Of a stretch of 64,000 bases of DNA, positions 1 to 8,915 are shown piece by piece; position 1 is the stretch's first letter; every line of letters begins with the position of its first letter. The stretch lies in the NCBI GenBank assembly GCA_016185705.1, contig JACPMZ010000003.1, positions 174,851 to 238,850 on the forward strand, given 5' to 3'. The notes below the pieces were generated by a model, which searched no databases, was not told the DNA's origin, and saw only the letters and a program-made list of their open reading frames with translations. This DNA is from Candidatus Woesearchaeota archaeon (GTDB lineage Archaea; Nanobdellota; Nanobdellia; Woesearchaeales; UBA10216). The translations under genes and the position numbers were made by a program.

Positions 1-195
1 TTTCATAGCGAAGAGCAAATTAAGGAAAGAAAGATTGAGAAAGTCTGGGTTGAAGAAACAATAAAACATCCTGATGAAACAGAGAAAGAAGGCAAGAACA
101 AGTACTATGCCAGAAAGACCTTAAATGGCATCACCCTTGAAGTGGTTTATGTAAAAGAAAAGTATATAAAGGTAGTGACCGTTTACCCTGTGTGA
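1..195 (+). CDS. DUF4258-like protein, C-terminal part (cut by window edge)
   Basis: An open frame enters from the left edge and stops at TGA 193-195, giving about 64 residues. The pattern of a charged stretch with a WVEETIKHPDE segment, then ARKTLNGITLEVVYV and a beta-rich tail resembles the small DUF4258 fold, which is distantly RelE-like. It overlaps the next gene by one base (TGATG). DUF4258 next to DUF2283 is a recurrent pair in prokaryotes that looks like a toxin-antitoxin arrangement; that role is inferred from pairing only. The N-terminus lies outside the window. Confidence 0.6.
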   Translation, partial: FHSEEQIKERKIEKVWVEETIKHPDETEKEGKNKYYARKTLNGITLEVVYVKEKYIKVVTVYPV

Positions 196-401
196 TGAAA
201 ATACGATATGACCCTGATGCAGATGCCATGTATATAAAGCTAAGAGATACCGAAGTAGCACGCACTAAAAAAGTTGATAAGCACACTATACTGGATTATG
301 ATAAGGATGGCAGCTTGATTGGAGTAGAGCTTCTTTTTGTTAAAGAAAACAACCCCGGCCTTTTGAGAGAGTTTCAGGTAGAAAATTTAGTGCCTGCATA
401 A
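195..401 (+). CDS. DUF2283 family small protein
   Basis: A 68-residue protein with the DUF2283 signature: MKIRYDPDADAMYIKL, a central acidic strand (HTILDYDKDGSLIGVELL) and no membrane segment. I chose the ATG at 195 because it forms a TGATG overlap with the preceding stop; a GTG at 192 is also possible. Translational coupling with the DUF4258-like gene suggests they act together, and this partner would be the antitoxin-like member (inference). The molecular function of DUF2283 is not established. Confidence 0.8.
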   Translation: MKIRYDPDADAMYIKLRDTEVARTKKVDKHTILDYDKDGSLIGVELLFVKENNPGLLREFQVENLVPA

Positions 402-474
402 TCCTTAACCCGGCTTCTTTGACGGAGCGCAGGTGTTCAGCAGTTTGATATGTCAATGAGACAGCGCCTCGAAA

Positions 475-485
475 CTTTTAAATAC
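475..485 (+). promoter_or_regulatory. TATA box of pyrG
   Basis: CTTTTAAATAC is centred about 26 nt before the ATG at 507. This is the normal archaeal TATA-to-transcription-start distance, so the mRNA should begin at or next to the start codon. The same TTTAAATA or TTTATATA spacing recurs before many genes here and was used to choose starts. Confidence 0.7.
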
Positions 486-506
486 AACCTGCTGCGTACC
501 TTTTCC

Positions 507-2132
507 ATGCACACAACACATTCTGCAAAGTGGATAATAGTAACTGGCGGCGTGGTTTCCGGCATAGGAAAGGGAACTTCCACGGCAGGAATAGGAAAGC
601 TGCTTTCAAGGAATTTCAAGGTCGTGCCTATCAAATGCGACGGATACCTGAACATAGACCCCGGAACAATGAACCCGTTTGAGCACGGAGAAGTGTTCGT
701 TCTTGAAGACGGCGGAGAAGTGGACATGGACTTCGGCCACTATGAACGCTTTCTTAATATTAACTGCAAGTCAGAATGGAACCTGACAACAGGAAAAGTG
801 TATGACAGCATAATCAAAAAGGAAAGGAAAGGCGAGTTTCTCGGGAAAACAGTGCAGGTAATTCCGCACCTGACTGACGAAATAAAAAACCAGTGGATGC
901 AGATAGCTTCAAAGGAAAAAGCAGACATCGTAACCATAGAAATAGGCGGAACAGTGGGAGACATAGAAAACTCGTGGTTTGTGGAGGCAGCCCGGCAATT
1001 AAGGCAGGACGTGGGCAGCAGCAACATAATGTACGTGCACCTGACCTATGTTCCCTATGTGCCATCGCTGGGCCAGCAAAAAACCAAGCCGGCACAAAGG
1101 GATGTGCAGCTGCTCAGGGAAACGGGCATTATGCCTGACATAATAATTGCAAGAAGCAAAGACAAAATAAGCGAGCAGTCAAGGGAAAAAATTTCCCTGT
1201 TCTGCAATGTTCCAGTCAGCGCGGTGATACCGGCACCTGACGTGCATTCAATCTACGAGATACCCATAGATTTGGAAGAGGAGGGGCTTCTCAAAATAAT
1301 TGCCGAGAAATTCAGCTTTACGCCCAAAAATGACCTGCAGGAATGGAGAAAACTTATTGCCAACATCAGGAACAGCAACAGGACAGTCAATGTGGCGCTT
1401 TGCGGAAAATATACGGGGTTGACAGACTCTTACGCCAGCCTGATAGAAGCGCTCAACCATGCAGGAGCCCATTTAAGCACAAAAGTAAAAGTGAAAATGG
1501 TGGAGACCACTGACATAGAGCAGGGCAAAGCGCCAATAGACACAGTTTTCTCTGACATTGACGCAATTATCGTTCCCATCGGATTCGGAAGCAGGGGGGC
1601 GGAAGGCAAGATAGCGGCAGTAAAATATGCGCGGGAGCAGAACTTACCATACCTCGGGCTGTGCTACGGGCTGCAGATAGCAGTCATAGAGTTTGCAAGG
1701 AACGTCTGCCACCTTAAAGGAGCGAACTCAACCGAAATAAACCCGGCTACAAAAAATCCGGTCGTGATGATGCTTCCTGAACAACGTAAAATCTACGAAA
1801 AAGGCGCTACGATGCGATTGGGGGCAGAATATTCAGTTCTTAAAAGCGGCACAAAAACAATGAAGCTTTACGGCAAACCGTCAGTGCACGAAAGGCACAG
1901 GCACCGCTACGAGGTCAATCCGAAATACCACAAAATACTTGAAAAGAACGGGCTTGTCATTTCAGGCACAAGCAGGAACGGCAAGCTCGTTGAGTTCATA
2001 GAGCTGCCAAACCTGAGATTCTTTGCAGCAACCCAGGCGCACCCGGAATACAAGTCGCGGCTTGAGCAGCCATCGCCCCTGTATTACGGGCTGGTGAAAG
2101 CTGCGGCGGAGAAGAAGTATGGAAGGGTTTAA
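507..2132 (+). CDS. pyrG: CTP synthase
   Basis: Converts UTP to CTP with glutamine and ATP, in the cytoplasm. The 541-residue product has the synthetase domain first, with the P-loop-like motif GGVVSGIGKG near residue 15, and a class I glutamine amidotransferase domain second. The amidotransferase triad is visible: Cys386 in LGLCYG, His512 and Glu514 in HPE. The frame is open upstream to 450, but the TATA box at 477-484 and family alignment favour ATG 507. The stop codon lies inside the left target-site duplication of the repeat that follows. CMP kinase lies downstream, so two pyrimidine nucleotide genes are near neighbours. Confidence 0.95.
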   Translation: MHTTHSAKWIIVTGGVVSGIGKGTSTAGIGKLLSRNFKVVPIKCDGYLNIDPGTMNPFEHGEVFVLEDGGEVDMDFGHYERFLNINCKSEWNLTTGKVYDSIIKKERKGEFLGKTVQVIPHLTDEIKNQWMQIASKEKADIVTIEIGGTVGDIENSWFVEAARQLRQDVGSSNIMYVHLTYVPYVPSLGQQKTKPAQRDVQLLRETGIMPDIIIARSKDKISEQSREKISLFCNVPVSAVIPAPDVHSIYEIPIDLEEEGLLKIIAEKFSFTPKNDLQEWRKLIANIRNSNRTVNVALCGKYTGLTDSYASLIEALNHAGAHLSTKVKVKMVETTDIEQGKAPIDTVFSDIDAIIVPIGFGSRGAEGKIAAVKYAREQNLPYLGLCYGLQIAVIEFARNVCHLKGANSTEINPATKNPVVMMLPEQRKIYEKGATMRLGAEYSVLKSGTKTMKLYGKPSVHERHRHRYEVNPKYHKILEKNGLVISGTSRNGKLVEFIELPNLRFFAATQAHPEYKSRLEQPSPLYYGLVKAAAEKKYGRV

Positions 2133-2135
2133 TAC

Positions 2136-2262
2136 GCATTTGTCGATTTATTGCTGCTAACGTTCCACATTTCGCTGCGCTGCTTACCTGCCCTCCTTCG
2201 AAAGTTAAGGAGGGCAGATAAGCAGCGCGGACAGCAAACAGCAGCAGGGTGAATTCAAATCC
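2136..2262. repeat. Nested-hairpin element, TTTGTCGATT subfamily, with 9-bp duplication
   Basis: A 127-bp element flanked by GTTTAATAC at 2127-2135 and 2263-2271, a 9-bp target-site duplication. Ends are imperfect inverted repeats (GCATTTGTCGATTT against GGATTTGAATTC). The centre is a hairpin at 2177-2228 with 22-bp arms beginning GCGCTGCTTACCTGCC, one mismatch and an 8-nt loop. The left duplication copy contains the pyrG stop codon. An inverted relative lies at 39131-39259. Confidence 0.85.
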
Positions 2263-2307
2263 GTTTAATACAAAACCTTTATTAACCTTCCATAAGCTCC
2301 CAGAATC

Positions 2308-3357
2308 ATGGACGAAAAAAACAATCCTGCCGGCAGCACAGACGTATCGCAATCTTTTGAAGGAAGCGGAGATAAGCTGCCTGAAAACATCAGGGCAGCG
2401 GAAGAAAAGAATTACAGGAAAACAGACTTCAGGCCGAAGCATCTTAGGCAGGAACAGCGCAATTTTTTTCTTAAGCATTATGATGAAAACTACAGGAAAC
2501 TGCTGATAATTCCTGCTGCTGTCGTGCTGCTGGCAGTTGCCGTGCTGTTGTTCAGCTACTCCACAACAGGCGAGTTTTTCCAGAAAGACGTGTCAATCAG
2601 GGGCGGAGTGACAGTAACCATCCTTAAAACTTACGACAATCTCCGGCAGTTTGACGATATCTCCGAATCATTAGGAACAACTGTGAATGCGAGAAAACTC
2701 ACTGCAGCAGGAGCTGACAGAGGCATAATACTGGATGCAGGAGTGCAAAGCGACGAGGATGTTGGGAGATTTTTACAGCTGATACAGGAAAAAACAGGGC
2801 CTTTGGCGGACAACGAATTCTCTGTTCAGACAATCGGCAGCTCGCTGGGAGCTAACTTCTTCAAATCAATTATGATAAGCATGGCAGCTGCGTTTGCGCT
2901 GATGGCAGCTGTAGTCTTTGTGTATTTCAGGTTTGCGGCAGGACGCTGGATACTTATCCCGTCCGGGTTTGTAGTGTGGACAGTTTTTGTAGACATCCTG
3001 TGCACCTTTGCCGTAATATCGCTGCTGCAGGTAAAAGTTTCCACAGCAGGGCTTGCAGCATTCATGCTTCTGCTGGGCTATTCTGTAGATACGGACATAC
3101 TTTTGACTATGCGAGTCCTCAAAGGCAGGCAGGAAAAAATCTTTGACCGCATTGTGAATGCAGCAAAGACAGGAATCTTCCTCACAGTAACTGCCATGAT
3201 AGCAGTAACGGCCGGATTGCTGTTGACGCAGGCAGAAACTATCAGGCAAATAATGCTCATACTTGTCATAGGGCTTGCGTTTGACCTGCTGCACACCTGG
3301 CTGACGAACGCAGGCGTACTCAGATGGTATATGGAGAGAGGCATGTATGAAAAATAA
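2308..3357 (+). CDS. secF: Protein-export membrane protein SecF
   Basis: A 349-residue subunit of the SecDF complex, which uses the ion gradient to aid protein translocation. After a 75-residue hydrophilic N-terminus comes the first membrane helix (LLIIPAAVVLLAVAVLLF), a short extracytoplasmic domain containing IRGGVTVTIL, and then five helices with the SecF-type segment SVDTDILLTMRVLKG. The archaeal order secF-secD is seen, with an 11-nt overlap into secD implying co-translation. The N-terminal tail is longer than usual and rich in charged residues. A TATA-like CTTTATTAAC lies about 30 nt before the start. Confidence 0.93.
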   Translation: MDEKNNPAGSTDVSQSFEGSGDKLPENIRAAEEKNYRKTDFRPKHLRQEQRNFFLKHYDENYRKLLIIPAAVVLLAVAVLLFSYSTTGEFFQKDVSIRGGVTVTILKTYDNLRQFDDISESLGTTVNARKLTAAGADRGIILDAGVQSDEDVGRFLQLIQEKTGPLADNEFSVQTIGSSLGANFFKSIMISMAAAFALMAAVVFVYFRFAAGRWILIPSGFVVWTVFVDILCTFAVISLLQVKVSTAGLAAFMLLLGYSVDTDILLTMRVLKGRQEKIFDRIVNAAKTGIFLTVTAMIAVTAGLLLTQAETIRQIMLILVIGLAFDLLHTWLTNAGVLRWYMERGMYEK

Positions 3358-4891
3358 GCTAATGCGAATAATAAGGGACAAGAGGGTGATTGCATTAATC
3401 ATAGCCATAGCCGTAGCACTCATTGCAATCAATCCCAATCCCTGGAGAGATGGCGTAACAGCCAAAAGCGTTGAGAGGGACAGTCCGGCATCGCTTGCAG
3501 GAGTTAAAGCAGGCGAGCACATCATAAGCGTAAACAGCAGGGAAGTAAAAGATACAGAGTCATTTGCCGAGCTCACAAGCAACCTCGCTGCAAACGAAAC
3601 AATCTTCATTGAAACGGAAAAAGCATTCTACAAGCTGACAGTGCTGTTTGACGAGCAAAACCAAAGCGCAGACTTAGGCATAGAAGTGGCTGAGCGCCCG
3701 AAAACAAACATCAGGACAGGGCTTGACCTGCAGGGCGGCACGCGCGTGCTGCTGCGGCCGGCGGAAAAAATAAGCGAAACAGACCTTGAGCTGCTCATAG
3801 AAAACATGAACAAGCGCCTGAACGTGTTCGGACTCTCAGACGTTGTAGTAAGGGACGCATCAGACATCAGCGGACAGCAATACATCATGGTTGAAGTTGC
3901 AGGCGTAAATGAGGAAGAAGTCAAAGAGCTCATATCTGCGCAAGGAAAATTTGAGGCAACAGTAGGGAACGAGTCAGTGTTCAGAGGAAGCGACGTAGTG
4001 GACGTATGCAGGTCAGCCCAGTGCTCAGGCATTGACTATTACGGCGGAGGATGCCAGCAACTTTCACCATCAGAATGGGCATGCCCCTTCTACTTTTCAA
4101 TAACGCTCAGCCACGAGGCAGCCCAGCGGCAGGCTGAGGCAACCAAAAATTTGCCCGTAACAGACGGCTATCTGAGCGAGAAGCTGCTCCTCTACCTGGA
4201 TGATGAGCTGGTGGATGAGCTCAACATAGCAGAAAGCCTCAAAGGCCAGCCCTCGGTTTCAGTGCAGATATCCGGCTCCGGCTCCGGCGCAACGCAAAAC
4301 ACAGCATCAAAAGAAGCCATAAAAAACATGAAGCAGCTGCAAACGATTCTTATAACCGGCTCGCTGCCTGTAAAACTGGAAGTTGCGCAGACAGATGTAG
4401 TAAGCCCGGTCTTAGGAGAGGAATTTGTCAGAAATGCCTTACTCACCGGATTAGTTGCGATGTTAGCTGTGTCAATCGTCCTCTTTGCCGTATACAGAAA
4501 AATTGCAATTGCGCTCCCGATGATGCTGACAAGCATTGTGGAAGTATTCCTGCTGCTGGGGGTGGCGTCATTAATCAAGTGGAACATGGACCTGGCAGCA
4601 ATCGCAGGAATAATAGCCGCAGTAGGCACAGGGGTAAATGACCAGATAATCATAACAAATGAAGCTCTAAGCGGAGAAAACCGCGCAAAAAGCTGGAAAG
4701 AAAAAACAAAAGGGGCGTTCTCAGTAATCTTCGGAGCATACTTTACGCTGCTGGTAGCGATGATACCGCTGTTCATCATAGGCGCAGGATTATTGAGAGG
4801 ATTTGCAGTAACAACAATCATAGGCATAACAGTCGGAGTATTAATAACGAGGCCTGCATACGCAAAGATAATTGAGATACTGATAGACTGA
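3347..4891 (+). CDS. secD: Preprotein translocase subunit SecD with PDZ-like insert
   Basis: A 514-residue partner of SecF. Order: N-terminal membrane helix (residues 13-28), a PDZ-like domain at about 35-100 (VERDSPASLAGVKAGEHIISVN), the SecD motif DLQGGTRVLL near 130, a P1-like head with five cysteines at about 225-250, and five C-terminal helices ending in the D-x-N-D-Q-I-I-I region. The PDZ-like part sits between the first helix and the SecD motif, outside the cell by topology. I do not regard this as standard for SecD and note it separately. It overlaps secF, so the two are one operon. Confidence 0.9.
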   Translation: MKNKLMRIIRDKRVIALIIAIAVALIAINPNPWRDGVTAKSVERDSPASLAGVKAGEHIISVNSREVKDTESFAELTSNLAANETIFIETEKAFYKLTVLFDEQNQSADLGIEVAERPKTNIRTGLDLQGGTRVLLRPAEKISETDLELLIENMNKRLNVFGLSDVVVRDASDISGQQYIMVEVAGVNEEEVKELISAQGKFEATVGNESVFRGSDVVDVCRSAQCSGIDYYGGGCQQLSPSEWACPFYFSITLSHEAAQRQAEATKNLPVTDGYLSEKLLLYLDDELVDELNIAESLKGQPSVSVQISGSGSGATQNTASKEAIKNMKQLQTILITGSLPVKLEVAQTDVVSPVLGEEFVRNALLTGLVAMLAVSIVLFAVYRKIAIALPMMLTSIVEVFLLLGVASLIKWNMDLAAIAGIIAAVGTGVNDQIIITNEALSGENRAKSWKEKTKGAFSVIFGAYFTLLVAMIPLFIIGAGLLRGFAVTTIIGITVGVLITRPAYAKIIEILID

Positions 4892-4988
4892 GACAGCGCT
4901 GCTGCCAATTAAATTCTCCATCGCGAGATAAACCTCAAGGACGCAGGCGATTGAAACATTTAAATAAACATGCTTCTTGGAAAACAAT

Positions 4989-5522
4989 ATGATAATAACG
5001 GTATCCGGCAGCGCGGGCTCAGGAAAAAGCACGGTAGCCCAGATTTTAGCTAAGAAGCTGAAATACAGGCATTATTCTGTCGGAGACTTCATGCGGGTAA
5101 TAGCAAAGAAAAGGAAAAAAACACTGCTTGAGCTCAGCAAAGATGCGGAAAGCGATGAAACAATTGATGAGGAACTGGACGACATGCAGATATCGCTTGG
5201 CAGGCAAGACAACATAGTGCTTGACTCACGGCTGGGCTGGCATTTTATTCCGCGGTCATTCAAAGTATTCCTCGATGTTGACAAAAACACCGCTGCTCAG
5301 CGCATATTCAAGGCAAAAAGACACCTGGAAAATGAGAACCAAAGCTTAAAGGCAACTTTGGAAAACATTAACAAACGCAAGAAGTCAGAACTGCACCGCT
5401 ACAAAAAATACTACAACCTCAACCCGTACGACAAAAAACATTATGATCTGGTGATAGACACCACCGGGCAGACAGCAGAGGAAACTGCCTTCGCCATAAT
5501 AAAAGCTATAAGCAATCAATAA
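4989..5522 (+). CDS. cmk: Cytidylate kinase, archaeal type
   Basis: Phosphorylates CMP/dCMP with ATP. The 177-residue protein opens with the P-loop SGSAGSGKST, followed by the short NMP-binding segment YSVGDFMR, a DSRLGWHFIP stretch and an arginine-rich lid, as in the compact archaeal CMP kinase family. I chose ATG 4989 because TTTAAATA at 4960-4967 is about 26 nt upstream; an in-frame TTG at 4977 is less likely. It follows secD after 97 nt and has its own promoter. Confidence 0.9.
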   Translation: MIITVSGSAGSGKSTVAQILAKKLKYRHYSVGDFMRVIAKKRKKTLLELSKDAESDETIDEELDDMQISLGRQDNIVLDSRLGWHFIPRSFKVFLDVDKNTAAQRIFKAKRHLENENQSLKATLENINKRKKSELHRYKKYYNLNPYDKKHYDLVIDTTGQTAEETAFAIIKAISNQ

Positions 5523-5567
5523 TGTATATAGACTAAATTTATATAACCACTTCGCGCAGGGTTACGG

Positions 5568-6125
5568 ATGCCCGGCATTGATTTTTTGAATGAGCCCATT
5601 TCTCTGGAGCCCCGCATGGTAGCGCTTGAGTTTGACCTGCAGTTTCCGCCATCTGAAATTGCCAAGGGGATGAAGCAATACGTTACCGAAATCCTGGGGG
5701 GAGCCTCGGATGAGGATGCTTTAAAAGCCCTGTATGACGAGAGACGCAGAACGCTTGCTGCCCGAGCAGGGCAATACAGATCAATAGTCGAAAGCCGGCT
5801 TCGAACTGGAGACCTCTCACTATTTGTAACAATGTTTTACGAGGAAGGGCCAATGCTTCATGCGCAAAGAAAAATTGCCTCAATATGCTATTATAAGGCA
5901 AGCGGGGTAATTCCCACTGCCGACCACGAAATGCTGATGGCATTGTCACGCGATACAGCTGAAATCATTGAAGTCCTGTGGAGAGTCAGACACCGCCTGG
6001 ACCTGAGCACAGGACTGGGGCCGGCAATTTTCCCATCCCCGGAAGCACGGAGAGCTGCGCCTGAAAATATGCCTCATTCTCCAGTCCCTGATTCGGTGGC
6101 CAAGATTTTTGGGCAATATTTATAA
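5568..6125 (+). CDS. Conserved-looking hypothetical protein, soluble, helical
   Basis: A 185-residue protein that I do not recognise. It is mainly helical by composition, with no membrane segment, no cysteine cluster and no nucleotide-binding motif. The middle (YDERRRTLAARAGQYRSIVE) is basic and could form a long helix; the C-terminal 40 residues are proline-rich. A TATA box AATTTATATAAC lies about 27 nt before the ATG, so it is transcribed separately and probably leaderless. The next gene has its own TATA box overlapping this gene's 3' end. Confidence 0.75.
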   Translation: MPGIDFLNEPISLEPRMVALEFDLQFPPSEIAKGMKQYVTEILGGASDEDALKALYDERRRTLAARAGQYRSIVESRLRTGDLSLFVTMFYEEGPMLHAQRKIASICYYKASGVIPTADHEMLMALSRDTAEIIEVLWRVRHRLDLSTGLGPAIFPSPEARRAAPENMPHSPVPDSVAKIFGQYL

Positions 6126-6148
6126 ATTGACTGCCCTTTGCCCTTTTC

Positions 6149-6835
6149 ATGCAGGAACTGAAAGAAGGCGACTTTGTTGAGCTGGACTACACAGGAAAAA
6201 TCGCAGAAGAAGGAGCAGTATTTGACACCACATCAGACGAAGTTGCAAAACAAAACGGCCTGCACGACTCAAAGGCAACGTACGGGCCGGTAATTGTCTG
6301 CCTTGGCAAAAAACACCTGATTGCAGGGCTTGAAAAGAATCTTATCGGCAAAGAGGCCGGGAAAAAGTATGCGTTTAGGATACCGCCTGAAGACGGCTTT
6401 GGCAACAAAAGCCCTCAGCTCATTAAACTTGTGTCAACGAACAAGTTCCGGCAGCAGCAAATAACTCCGGTGCCTGGCCTTCAGGTTAACATGGACGGCT
6501 ACATAGGAACAATCAAAACCGTAAGCGGCGGCAGGACAGTAGTGGACTTCAACCACCCGCTTTCAGGAAAAGAGCTTGAATACGAAGTGGAAGTCAAAAG
6601 AATAGTGACTGGCGTCAATGAAAAAGCTGACGCAATCCTGAAACTGCTCGGCATAAGCATGGAAAAAGAAATAGCAGGCGAAACACTGACGCTGAAATCA
6701 GCAGCAGAAATTCCAAAAGAAGTGCAGGACACCCTTGCCAGGAAAATTACGGATGCTGTAAAGGAAATAAAAACTGTTACCGTCCAGGTGACGAAAACAC
6801 CTGAAAACAGCCAGCAGCCAAACAACAAAATTTAA
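6149..6835 (+). CDS. FKBP-type peptidyl-prolyl isomerase, SlyD-like
   Basis: A 228-residue cytoplasmic prolyl isomerase and chaperone. The FKBP core begins GDFVELDYTGK and contains VFDTT, then the insert-in-flap domain (residues about 90-140) with GLQVNMDGYIGTI and VDFNHPLSGKEL, the hallmark of SlyD-like archaeal FKBPs. About 75 C-terminal residues form an extra domain beyond the usual short archaeal form. A TATA box (ATTTATAAATT, about 6117-6127) sits some 26 nt upstream, inside the end of the previous gene. Confidence 0.9.
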   Translation: MQELKEGDFVELDYTGKIAEEGAVFDTTSDEVAKQNGLHDSKATYGPVIVCLGKKHLIAGLEKNLIGKEAGKKYAFRIPPEDGFGNKSPQLIKLVSTNKFRQQQITPVPGLQVNMDGYIGTIKTVSGGRTVVDFNHPLSGKELEYEVEVKRIVTGVNEKADAILKLLGISMEKEIAGETLTLKSAAEIPKEVQDTLARKITDAVKEIKTVTVQVTKTPENSQQPNNKI

Positions 6836-6884
6836 ATAGTAGTGTCACCCCATTCTGAAATAATTTTTTTTGGCGTTGGGTTAA

Positions 6885-7982
6885 ATGGGAAGCATAATAA
6901 TGCATTCAGGGGAAGCCAGAGCACATCCTGTCAGCAATTCTGTAGACGCTGAACTGGAACAAATGCTGTCAATGCAGAAGGCAAGCATCAAAGTTGTCGG
7001 AACAGGCGGCGCAGGAAACAACACAGTAACCAGAATAGCTGAAGTCGGGGTAGTAGGAGCTGAAATCATAGCAGTCAACACCGATGCGCAGGACCTCCTG
7101 TACACAACATCCGACAAAAAAATTCTGATAGGAAAAGAACTGACTCACGGCCTGGGAGCAGGCTCAGACCCCAAAACAGGGGAGGAAGCAGCGCGCGAAT
7201 CAGAGCACGACATCAAAGACGCCTTAACAGGCGCTGACATGGTATTCATAACCTGCGGGCTCGGTGGCGGCACAGGAACCGGCTCAGCGCCAGTCATAGC
7301 AGAAACAGCAAAAAAACTCGGAGCGCTGACAGTCGGCATAGTAACCATGCCCTTTACCATGGAAGGCAACAGGCGCTACGAAAACGCCATGATAGGGCTT
7401 GAAAGAATGGAAAACATTGTAGATACGCTTATAGTAATACCCAACGACAAGCTGCTTGAACTTGCACCAGACCTCCCGCTAATGACTGCCTTCAAGGTAG
7501 CTGATGAAATACTGACCAGCGCAGTCAAAGGCATAGCAGAAATGGTGACAAAAGTAGGGCTGATAAACCTGGATTTTGCTGACATAAAAGCAGTAATGAC
7601 AGGCGGCGGAGTAGCGCTAATCGGAGTAGGCGAATCAGACTCAGAAAACAGGGCTGTGGAAGCAGTGGAGAAAGCTATAAACAACCCGCTGCTTGATGTG
7701 GATGTTACAGGCGCCAACGGGGCATTAATAAATGTGTCAGGAGGCCCGGACATGACGCTTGAAGAAGCGAGAAAAGTGGTTGAGACAGTAAGCTCAAAGC
7801 TGGACGAAAACGCCAAAATCATCTGGGGCGCGCAAATCTACGAAGACCTGCCAAAGATAATACGGACAATGCTCATCGTAACAGGCGTAAGCTCAGAGCA
7901 AATCTTCGGAAAGGAAAGAATGCACGCAGCACAGAGAAAAACAGAAGTGGAATCTGAGCTTGGAATAGAGTTTCTTGATTAA
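6885..7982 (+). CDS. ftsZ: Cell division GTPase FtsZ
   Basis: A 365-residue tubulin-like GTPase that forms the division ring. It has the GTP-binding segments GGAGNNTV near residue 45, NTDAQ near 65 and the tubulin signature GGGTGTG near 127-133, then the T7 loop [11 protein letters not shown]. About 35 residues precede the core. The C-terminal tail is short and ends ELGIEFLD, without an obvious long linker. The TATA box AATTTAAATAG at about 6829-6839 is roughly 50 nt upstream, so a leader of about 20 nt is expected; an in-frame ATG at 6900 is an alternative start. Confidence 0.95.
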   Translation: MGSIIMHSGEARAHPVSNSVDAELEQMLSMQKASIKVVGTGGAGNNTVTRIAEVGVVGAEIIAVNTDAQDLLYTTSDKKILIGKELTHGLGAGSDPKTGEEAARESEHDIKDALTGADMVFITCGLGGGTGTGSAPVIAETAKKLGALTVGIVTMPFTMEGNRRYENAMIGLERMENIVDTLIVIPNDKLLELAPDLPLMTAFKVADEILTSAVKGIAEMVTKVGLINLDFADIKAVMTGGGVALIGVGESDSENRAVEAVEKAINNPLLDVDVTGANGALINVSGGPDMTLEEARKVVETVSSKLDENAKIIWGAQIYEDLPKIIRTMLIVTGVSSEQIFGKERMHAAQRKTEVESELGIEFLD

Positions 7983-8079
7983 TTCCTGAAATTAATGCGG
8001 GCAAGGATAAATATTTTCTGCAATTACCCTACATCCATCTCAACAACTTCTCTGCACTGCTGAGAAATAAGAATAGCAA

Positions 8080-8110
8080 CCTCTTTTTTTGCATTTTTTT
8101 GTTTTTATTT
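8080..8110 (+). terminator. Oligo-T termination region after ftsZ
   Basis: Three T runs (CTTTTTTTG, CATTTTTTTG, TTTTTATTT) lie within 30 nt, about 100 nt after ftsZ. Archaeal RNA polymerase terminates at T-rich stretches without needing a hairpin, so this is a plausible terminator; it is inferred from base composition only. Confidence 0.5.
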
Positions 8111-8143
8111 AACCAATATATAAAAACTTTTTAGTTTATTCCT

Positions 8144-8202
8144 GACTCTGTCGGAACTAAGGGACTTTCGCTATTCAGAAGTCCCGTAGAATAGACAGAG
8201 TC
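8144..8202. repeat. Nested palindrome with GGGACTT/AAGTCCC core
   Basis: Outer arms GACTCTGTC (8144-8152) and GACAGAGTC (8194-8202) enclose an inner hairpin GGGACTT (8161-8167) and AAGTCCC (8179-8185) with an 11-nt loop TCGCTATTCAG. The same inner hairpin with compensating changes recurs at 45097-45119. It lies 45 nt before the Sec61-gamma start. Confidence 0.7.
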
Positions 8203-8247
8203 AAAAATAGCAAGCTTTAAAAACGCCCCCCTGTTTCATGTTTCAGA

Positions 8248-8430
8248 ATGCAGACTTCAGCAGGCAGCAGACTTAAGACCTTTATGCTTGAAAGCAGAAG
8301 AGTGCTGGCAATAACGAGAAAGCCAACAAAAGCCGAGTTTTTTACCATAGTAAAGGTAACGGGCATAGGCATAATACTAATAGGGCTGATAGGATTTTTG
8401 CTGCAGCTGGCAAGAAACCTGTTTTTGTAA
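8248..8430 (+). CDS. secE: Protein translocase subunit SecE / Sec61-gamma
   Basis: A 60-residue single-span translocon subunit. The basic N-terminal amphipathic helix (LESRRVLAITRKPTKAEF) and the C-terminal membrane helix (VTGIGIILIGLIGFLLQL) match Sec61-gamma exactly in layout and length. A TATA box (AGCTTTAAAAAC, about 8213-8224) lies about 28 nt before the ATG. One base separates it from the Spt5 gene, so the classical archaeal cluster secE-spt5-rpl11 starts here. Confidence 0.93.
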   Translation: MQTSAGSRLKTFMLESRRVLAITRKPTKAEFFTIVKVTGIGIILIGLIGFLLQLARNLFL

Positions 8431-8431
8431 A

Positions 8432-8914
8432 ATGGAAGAACCACAAGCGCAAATATTCGCAATACGAACAACCGCAAACCGCGAAGAGCAGGTCATGGAC
8501 TTCATAGCGTCCAATGCCAAAAAGAAAAAACTGGAAGTGTACTCAGTGATACATCCACACGGCATGCGGGGATACATATTCATAGAAGCAAAAAGCATGC
8601 TTGACGCAGAGCAGGCAGCATTCAAAGTGCCTTACGCCCGCGGCGTGCTTGCAAAACAGCTTGACTATGCAGAAGTCGAGCACATGCTTGAGCCAGCCAA
8701 AAAAGTAGCGATGAACATACAGCAAAACGACATTGTTGAAATCATCTCAGGCCCGTTCAGGCGTGAGCAGGCAAAAATAAGCAGGATGGATAAAACAAAG
8801 GAAGAGGTTGTGGTAGAGCTGCTGGAAGCAGCAGTGCCAATACCAATAACGCTGAAGATGGACGCAGTAAAAGTCATAAGAAGGTCAGGGGAAGAAAGAG
8901 AACCAGAAGAATAA
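8432..8914 (+). CDS. spt5: Transcription elongation factor Spt5 (NusG homologue)
   Basis: A 160-residue protein with an N-terminal NGN domain (FAIRTTANREEQVMDFI, then the YIFIEA strand) that binds the RNA polymerase clamp with Spt4, and a C-terminal KOW domain (NDIVEIISGPFRREQAKI). Length and order match archaeal Spt5. It lies one base after secE and one base before rpl11, so it shares their transcript. Confidence 0.93.
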   Translation: MEEPQAQIFAIRTTANREEQVMDFIASNAKKKKLEVYSVIHPHGMRGYIFIEAKSMLDAEQAAFKVPYARGVLAKQLDYAEVEHMLEPAKKVAMNIQQNDIVEIISGPFRREQAKISRMDKTKEEVVVELLEAAVPIPITLKMDAVKVIRRSGEEREPEE

Positions 8915-8915
8915 A

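Noticed and set aside
450..506. Longer N-terminus of CTP synthase from ATG 450
   Set aside because: The TATA box at 477-484 would lie inside the coding region, and the family starts at the residues encoded from 507.
2308..4891. Bacterial origin of SecDF
   Set aside because: Gene order (secF first), lengths and the overlap agree with archaeal SecFD; there is no YajC or bacterial neighbourhood.
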